Assembly: GCF_900230225.1 (NCBI RefSeq)
Contig: NZ_OCNH01000006.1
Coordinates: 247,419 to 311,418 of the forward strand
Length of the DNA stretch: 64,000 bases
DNA from: Spirosoma fluviale
GTDB lineage: Bacteria; Bacteroidota; Bacteroidia; Cytophagales; Spirosomataceae
Direction of reading: 5' to 3'
Made by a program: the position numbers and the translations under genes
Shown: in pieces, positions 59,837 through 64,000 of the stretch
Layout of the letters: every line of letters begins with the position of its first letter
Position numbering within the stretch: position 1 is the stretch's first letter
The notes under the pieces: model-generated
Database searches by the model: none
Told to the model about the DNA's origin: nothing
The model's input: the letters and a program-made list of their open reading frames with translations, nothing else

Positions 59837-62800
59837 TTAAAGGGGGACACTGGATTCGCGAATTACGCAGGTGGTAAACGGAGATATAGTTCCCGAAACA
59901 TACTTATTGGAAACGGTAATTCGGCCATTGGCGTCGGGCTGAACGTTGAAATAAGTGACCAGAGCCCTGTTTGGCGTAAATTCACTTCCCCCGCCAACAC
60001 CGGAATTAAAGCCTGCGTTGATCGTTTTAACCACCCCGTTTATGGTATAGCTCACCGTGGCGTTACTGGCTATGGTGGTGGCACTCAAAAAGTACAACTG
60101 ATAATATTTGCCTGGTGTGAGTCCATTAATGCTGTATCGGCCGCCAGCCAGATTGGAAGAGGATACCTGCCAGGCTGATTGCATGATTGTTTGTGGGTAA
60201 ATGCTTCCCGCCGTGGCGATAAAACTACTGGCTGTCGCCTGGGTATAGGGGCTTTCCAGGGTTACAAAAACTGTCGAACTAACCCCGCTTTCTGTCAGAA
60301 GCATGCCCGACGTGTATGAGTTGGGCGTCGTTAACTGAGCGGCCGTTGGCTTGATCTGGTTCCAGCCCGCTGTGGCAACACCGGAGGTTGCGCCCTGGAA
60401 GGCCAGCCTGAAGGTCCGTTCAGCAACAAAGGCCGCCGTCGTCGTTGCTGAAGCCGTTGGACTCGTGGTCGATGTGATGTAGCCCGAAGCCGTTGCCGAT
60501 ACGTCAACAAAGTAGGTCGTCAGGGTTGTTAGCCCCGTAATTGTTGTGCTCGTAGTCGAAGTAGTAACCGTGGTCGCCGAGGTCATACTGCTGTTGGTAG
60601 CGTAACGCACCGAATAGCTGGTAGCATTGGGAGAGGCCGTCCACGAAACATTGATGGCCGATCCGCCCAGGGCCGTTGCCACCACATTGGTGGGGGGTGT
60701 CAGAATACCAATCGTTCTTGCCGAAGCCGTTGCACTGGTGGCCGATGTAACAAAGCCCGAAGCACTGGCCGATACGTCGACAAAGTAGGTCGTTCCGGGC
60801 AATAGTTCCGTAAGTGTAAAGCTATTGGTGGTACTGGTTACCGTAGTGGCCGAACTCATCGAACTTGTAAGCGCGTAGCGGATCGAATAACTGGTGGCAC
60901 TGGTAGAGGCTGCCCACGAAATGGCAATCGCTGAAGTGCTCAGGGGCGATGCCACCACATTGGTGGGCGTAGCCAGTGTTACGGGAGCATCACTGGTGCG
61001 TGCGGTAGCCGAAGCAGGTGCCGATGAGGTAAAGCCCGAAGCCGTTGCCGACACGTCAATAAAGTAAGTCGTTGATGCTCTCAAGCCCGTTAGTGTCGTG
61101 CTAGTGGCGGTCGTGGTTACGGTCGTGGCCGAGGTCATGCTGCTGTTCGTCGCGTAACGGATTGAGTAACCGGTGGCGTTGGCCGGGGCCGTCCACGACA
61201 CGGCAATAGTTGAGGTACTTTGTGGGGTTGCTACCATGTTGTCGGGTGCCGCCAGCGTTACCGGCGCATCATTGGTTCTCGCCGAAGCCGTTGCACTGGT
61301 GGTCGATGTAACAAAGCCCGACGCACTGGCCGATACGTCGATAAAGTAGGTCGTTGCTGGCGTTAATCCCGTTAGGGTTGCGTTGGTGGTGGAGGTGGTT
61401 ATGGTGGTCGCTGAACTCATCGAACTCGTGAGCGCGTAGCGGATCGAATAACTGGTAGCGTTGGCCGAGGCCGTCCAGGAAACGGCAATCGTTGAGGCAC
61501 TCTGTGGCGTTGCCACGACATTGGTGGGTGCCGCCAGCGTTGGGGTCGTCGCGCCGGTTGTTGCCGTAACGACGGCGCTGGGTACCGATGAGATAAAGCC
61601 AGAGGCACTGGCCAACACATCAATAAAGTAAGTCGTTACCGGACTTAATCCCATCAAGGTTGCGCTGGTGGTGTTGGTGGTTACGGTGGTGGCTGAGGTC
61701 ATACTGCTGTTCGTAGCATAACGGACCGAGTAACCGGTGGCATTGGCTGATGCCGTCCACGACACGGCAATGGTTGAGGTACTTTGTGGGGTTGCCACCA
61801 CGTTGGTGGGTGCGGTCAGCGTTGGAGTAATCGCACTGGTCGTTGCCGTGACGACGGGGCTGGGCGCTGAAGGCATAAATTCAGAAGCACTGGCCGACAC
61901 GTCAATGAAGTAGGTCGTTACCGGTGTTAAGCCTGTCAGCGTAATGTTATTGGTAGCACTGGTAACCGTGGTCGCCGAGGTCATACTGCTATTGGTGGCG
62001 TAGCGAACCGAGTAACTGGTGGCATTTAGTGAGCCCGTCCAGGAAACTGCAATCGCTGATTCGCTCGTTGCCGATGCCACGATGTTTGTCGGTGTTGCCA
62101 GCGTTGGTACGGGTGCATTCGTGGTTGCCGTGGCGATGGAGCTGGTAGCCGATTGCGTGAAGCCGGAAGCCGTTGCCGACACATCAATAAAGTAAGATGT
62201 TGCCGGACTTAACCCCGTCAGGGTCGTACTGGTGGCCGATGTTGTTATACTGGTGGCCGAGGTCATACTACTGTTCGTAGCATAACGGACCGAGTAACCG
62301 GTGGCATTGGCCGGAGCCGTCCACGAAATGGCAATCGTCGAGGTAGTGAGTGGCGTTGCTACCACGTTGGTGGGTGGATCGAGCGTTGGCTGAACGGTTG
62401 AAATGGTCGCCGAAACGGTGCCGTAACCGGATGGAGACGTGTTGGAGCCGCCCGACGCCTTTATTCGGAAATAATAGGTTACGCCTGCCGTTAGCCCGGT
62501 TGCCGTGAAGCTGGTACCGGATAGTACAGACAGCAGAGCCAGATTGTCTGTAAAGCTGGAATTCGTCGCCGACTCTAGCGTATATGAAGTCGCATTGGTC
62601 GACGCTGGCCAGGAAAGCACAATAGACGAATTACTGGAAATAGATGCGGTAAGTGTTGGTGTCGATATGGTGAATGTGCCTGAACTAATGGCGATCTGCT
62701 GCTGCAATTGACTGACTAAGGCAGACAGGCTGGCTACCTGGGCCATAGCCACGGATAGCTGTGTCTGTAAGGTAGTGACACTAGCTGCGTTGCTGGTAAT

Positions 62801-64000
62801 ACCAGCTGTGTTTGCTGCAACGGTAGTTGATAAATTGGCGATGTTCGCGTTTGCCTGATTGACGGCGGTCGTGTTATTCGCCAGGGCGGTCGTGTTGGCC
62901 GCTATATTGGTATTGACCTGATTAAAGGCCGATGTAATGGCGGCATTGGTAAGCGGGTTGGTCGAAGTTGGACTCAGGGCATTGTCAATCGTTGTCGGAC
63001 TGCCAGTGCCACCCCCGTTCGGAATCGTTACGGTAAGTGAATTTCCGTTGCTGGTGACCACTGCATTGACGAAGGTAATGGCGCGAACGCTGTCTTTGAT
63101 CGCCAATCGAACCTGCGAGAGATCCGGTTTATTATTCCAGGCTTCTTTTTCTGTATCCGTGACAAACCTGTATAAGCTGGTTTGGGTAATGCGGGTAGCA
63201 TCGAAGGCACTTATCCAGCCCGGATTTGTGTAGGATCCCGTCGTTTTAACAATATTGGCACTTAGGCGGGCATCGTCAACCGGACCTGATAGGGTGGCGG
63301 TGGCTGCCGTCACCTGCGTTTGTAAGGCGCTTAAACTGGCCGCATTCGTAGCGATACCAATGGTGTTCGTCGCAATATTGGTGTTGGCCAAATTGATGGC
63401 CGCTGTATTGGTAGCCGTGGCCGCTGTATTGGCCGCAATGCTAGCATTGGCCTGATTGATGGTTGCCGTATTTGTCGCAATGTTGGCATTAGCCTGATTA
63501 ATGGCTTCCGTATTGGTGGCGATGCTAGCGTTGGCCTGACTGATGGCTGCCGAGTTAGTGGCCACGTTGGCATTGGTCTGGTTGATGGCTTTGGCAACAG
63601 CGGCATTGGCAATGGCGTTGGGCGATGCCGTGCTCAGGACAGTATCGACCGGCATGGAAGTTCCGCCACCGGCGGGAATGGTGACGGTCGTGGAGGTGCC
63701 GGAGCTGGTGACGGCGGCATTGACGAAGGTGTAAGTGCGGGTGCTGTCTTTGATGGCTAGTTTAACCTGCGCCAGATCGGGTTTCTGGTTCCAGGTCTCC
63801 TTCTCGGCCTCGGAGACAAAGCGGTGGAGGCTGGTCTGGGTGATGCGGGTGGGATCCAGGGCGCTGATCCAGGCGGGGTTGGTGTAGGAACCGGTGGTTT
63901 TGACCACGTTTTCGCTTAAGCGGGCATCGTCGATGGGCCCCGTCTGGACAGCGGTGATGGCAGTAACGGCAGTCAGTTGGGTTTGCAGGGCACTTAGGCT
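59837..64000 (-). CDS. Giant fibronectin-III repeat surface protein (5' end outside window)
   Basis: At least 1387 residues; the open frame runs through the right edge (SLSALQTQLTAVTAITAV before the GTG at 63907), so the start is missing. From the N-terminal side: at least two near-identical modules of about 225 residues (VVKTTGSYTNPAWISA..., WNQKPDLAQVKLAIKDS), each with a heptad-like NQANANIATNTAAI stretch like trimeric stalks; then a first FN3 domain, seven close FN3 copies opening PTNVVATP and containing ISWTASANAT, and a distinct C-terminal beta-sandwich ending IRESSVPL. An exported adhesin or filament component is likely. Confidence 0.85.
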   Translation of the reverse strand, partial: SLSALQTQLTAVTAITAVQTGPIDDARLSENVVKTTGSYTNPAWISALDPTRITQTSLHRFVSEAEKETWNQKPDLAQVKLAIKDSTRTYTFVNAAVTSSGTSTTVTIPAGGGTSMPVDTVLSTASPNAIANAAVAKAINQTNANVATNSAAISQANASIATNTEAINQANANIATNTATINQANASIAANTAATATNTAAINLANTNIATNTIGIATNAASLSALQTQVTAATATLSGPVDDARLSANIVKTTGSYTNPGWISAFDATRITQTSLYRFVTDTEKEAWNNKPDLSQVRLAIKDSVRAITFVNAVVTSNGNSLTVTIPNGGGTGSPTTIDNALSPTSTNPLTNAAITSAFNQVNTNIAANTTALANNTTAVNQANANIANLSTTVAANTAGITSNAASVTTLQTQLSVAMAQVASLSALVSQLQQQIAISSGTFTISTPTLTASISSNSSIVLSWPASTNATSYTLESATNSSFTDNLALLSVLSGTSFTATGLTAGVTYYFRIKASGGSNTSPSGYGTVSATISTVQPTLDPPTNVVATPLTTSTIAISWTAPANATGYSVRYATNSSMTSATSITTSATSTTLTGLSPATSYFIDVSATASGFTQSATSSIATATTNAPVPTLATPTNIVASATSESAIAVSWTGSLNATSYSVRYATNSSMTSATTVTSATNNITLTGLTPVTTYFIDVSASASEFMPSAPSPVVTATTSAITPTLTAPTNVVATPQSTSTIAVSWTASANATGYSVRYATNSSMTSATTVTTNTTSATLMGLSPVTTYFIDVLASASGFISSVPSAVVTATTGATTPTLAAPTNVVATPQSASTIAVSWTASANATSYSIRYALTSSMSSATTITTSTTNATLTGLTPATTYFIDVSASASGFVTSTTSATASARTNDAPVTLAAPDNMVATPQSTSTIAVSWTAPANATGYSIRYATNSSMTSATTVTTTATSTTLTGLRASTTYFIDVSATASGFTSSAPASATARTSDAPVTLATPTNVVASPLSTSAIAISWAASTSATSYSIRYALTSSMSSATTVTSTTNSFTLTELLPGTTYFVDVSASASGFVTSATSATASARTIGILTPPTNVVATALGGSAINVSWTASPNATSYSVRYATNSSMTSATTVTTSTTSTTITGLTTLTTYFVDVSATASGYITSTTSPTASATTTAAFVAERTFRLAFQGATSGVATAGWNQIKPTAAQLTTPNSYTSGMLLTESGVSSTVFVTLESPYTQATASSFIATAGSIYPQTIMQSAWQVSSSNLAGGRYSINGLTPGKYYQLYFLSATTIASNATVSYTINGVVKTINAGFNSGVGGGSEFTPNRALVTYFNVQPDANGRITVSNKYVSGTISPFTTCVIRESSVPL

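Noticed and set aside
59837..63907. Regular repeats that could suggest a CRISPR or satellite array
   Set aside because: The repeats encode FN3 domains in one long open frame, unit length is near 285 bp and there are no unique spacers of constant size.
1..64000. tRNA, rRNA, riboswitch or prophage genes
   Set aside because: I looked for cloverleaf arms, rRNA landmarks and phage structural or lysis genes and found none I could support.

Overview
The window looks like a chromosomal segment of a Cytophagales bacterium (phylum Bacteroidota), closest in flavour to Spirosoma and its relatives. This is inferred from the protein families rather than a search: HAE1-type RND efflux operons with lipoprotein adaptors, a TonB-dependent receptor with a carboxypeptidase-regulatory-like N-terminus, DUF6132, DUF983 and DUF6766 proteins, PAS kinases with the FLSGGGEMG start, and moderately high G+C coding DNA. 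No rRNA or tRNA gene and no CRISPR array was seen.

Layout. 1-7020: a two-component system (minus) divergent from a TolC/RND/adaptor efflux operon (plus). 7044-8715: a small unknown protein and an AI-2E-family permease. 8716-16144: a sulfur/persulfide module with a Crp/Fnr regulator, TauE/SafE exporter, small membrane proteins, a frameshifted thioredoxin, a methyltransferase, a rhodanese, a persulfide-dioxygenase-like MBL-rhodanese fusion and an OsmC protein. Four copies of a TGTRA-N6-TCAC-type palindrome lie in front of these genes, and several gene relics lie between them. 16477-18468: a soluble PAS histidine kinase. 19051-24438: a polysaccharide block (relic, lipoprotein, GH43 arabinanase, GH9 glucanase). 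24662-31782: small redox and stress genes (NTF2-like, DUF305, YncE-like, hydrolase, short-chain dehydrogenase (SDR), GNAT, F420-reductase-like, pirin), several preceded by FNR-type TTGAT-N4-ATCAA boxes. 32994-36130: a mobile-element island. 36144-39618: Mn catalase, a Gly/Ser-rich secreted protein, an orphan SdhB, a small unknown protein and an SDR. 39950-41431: a papain-family peptidase beside a chagasin-family inhibitor. 41632-50668: TonB receptor, PAS kinase, GT87-like enzyme, NUDIX, lipoprotein and an LLM oxidoreductase. 50713-56824: trehalose synthesis (TreZ, and a TreY-MalQ fusion). 57125-64000: membrane and outer-membrane proteins, a deacetylase-like secreted protein and a giant fibronectin-III repeat protein that runs off the right edge.

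The most unusual signal is in the mobile island. An IS3-family element (33108-35660) is interrupted by an IS110-family element. Their transposase genes carry five insertions of exactly 16 bp, each built as a 4-bp stem, a 4-nt loop, the 4-bp stem complement and a 4-nt tail, always in the sense orientation of the host gene. Removing each 16-mer restores the transposase reading frame. Copies differ by compensatory changes in the stem. Two further copies lie in the adjacent non-coding DNA. I know of no described element of this form. The second strongest signal is the operator family tied to the persulfide module, followed by paired FNR-type boxes with the same 23-bp spacing in front of two unlinked transcription units.
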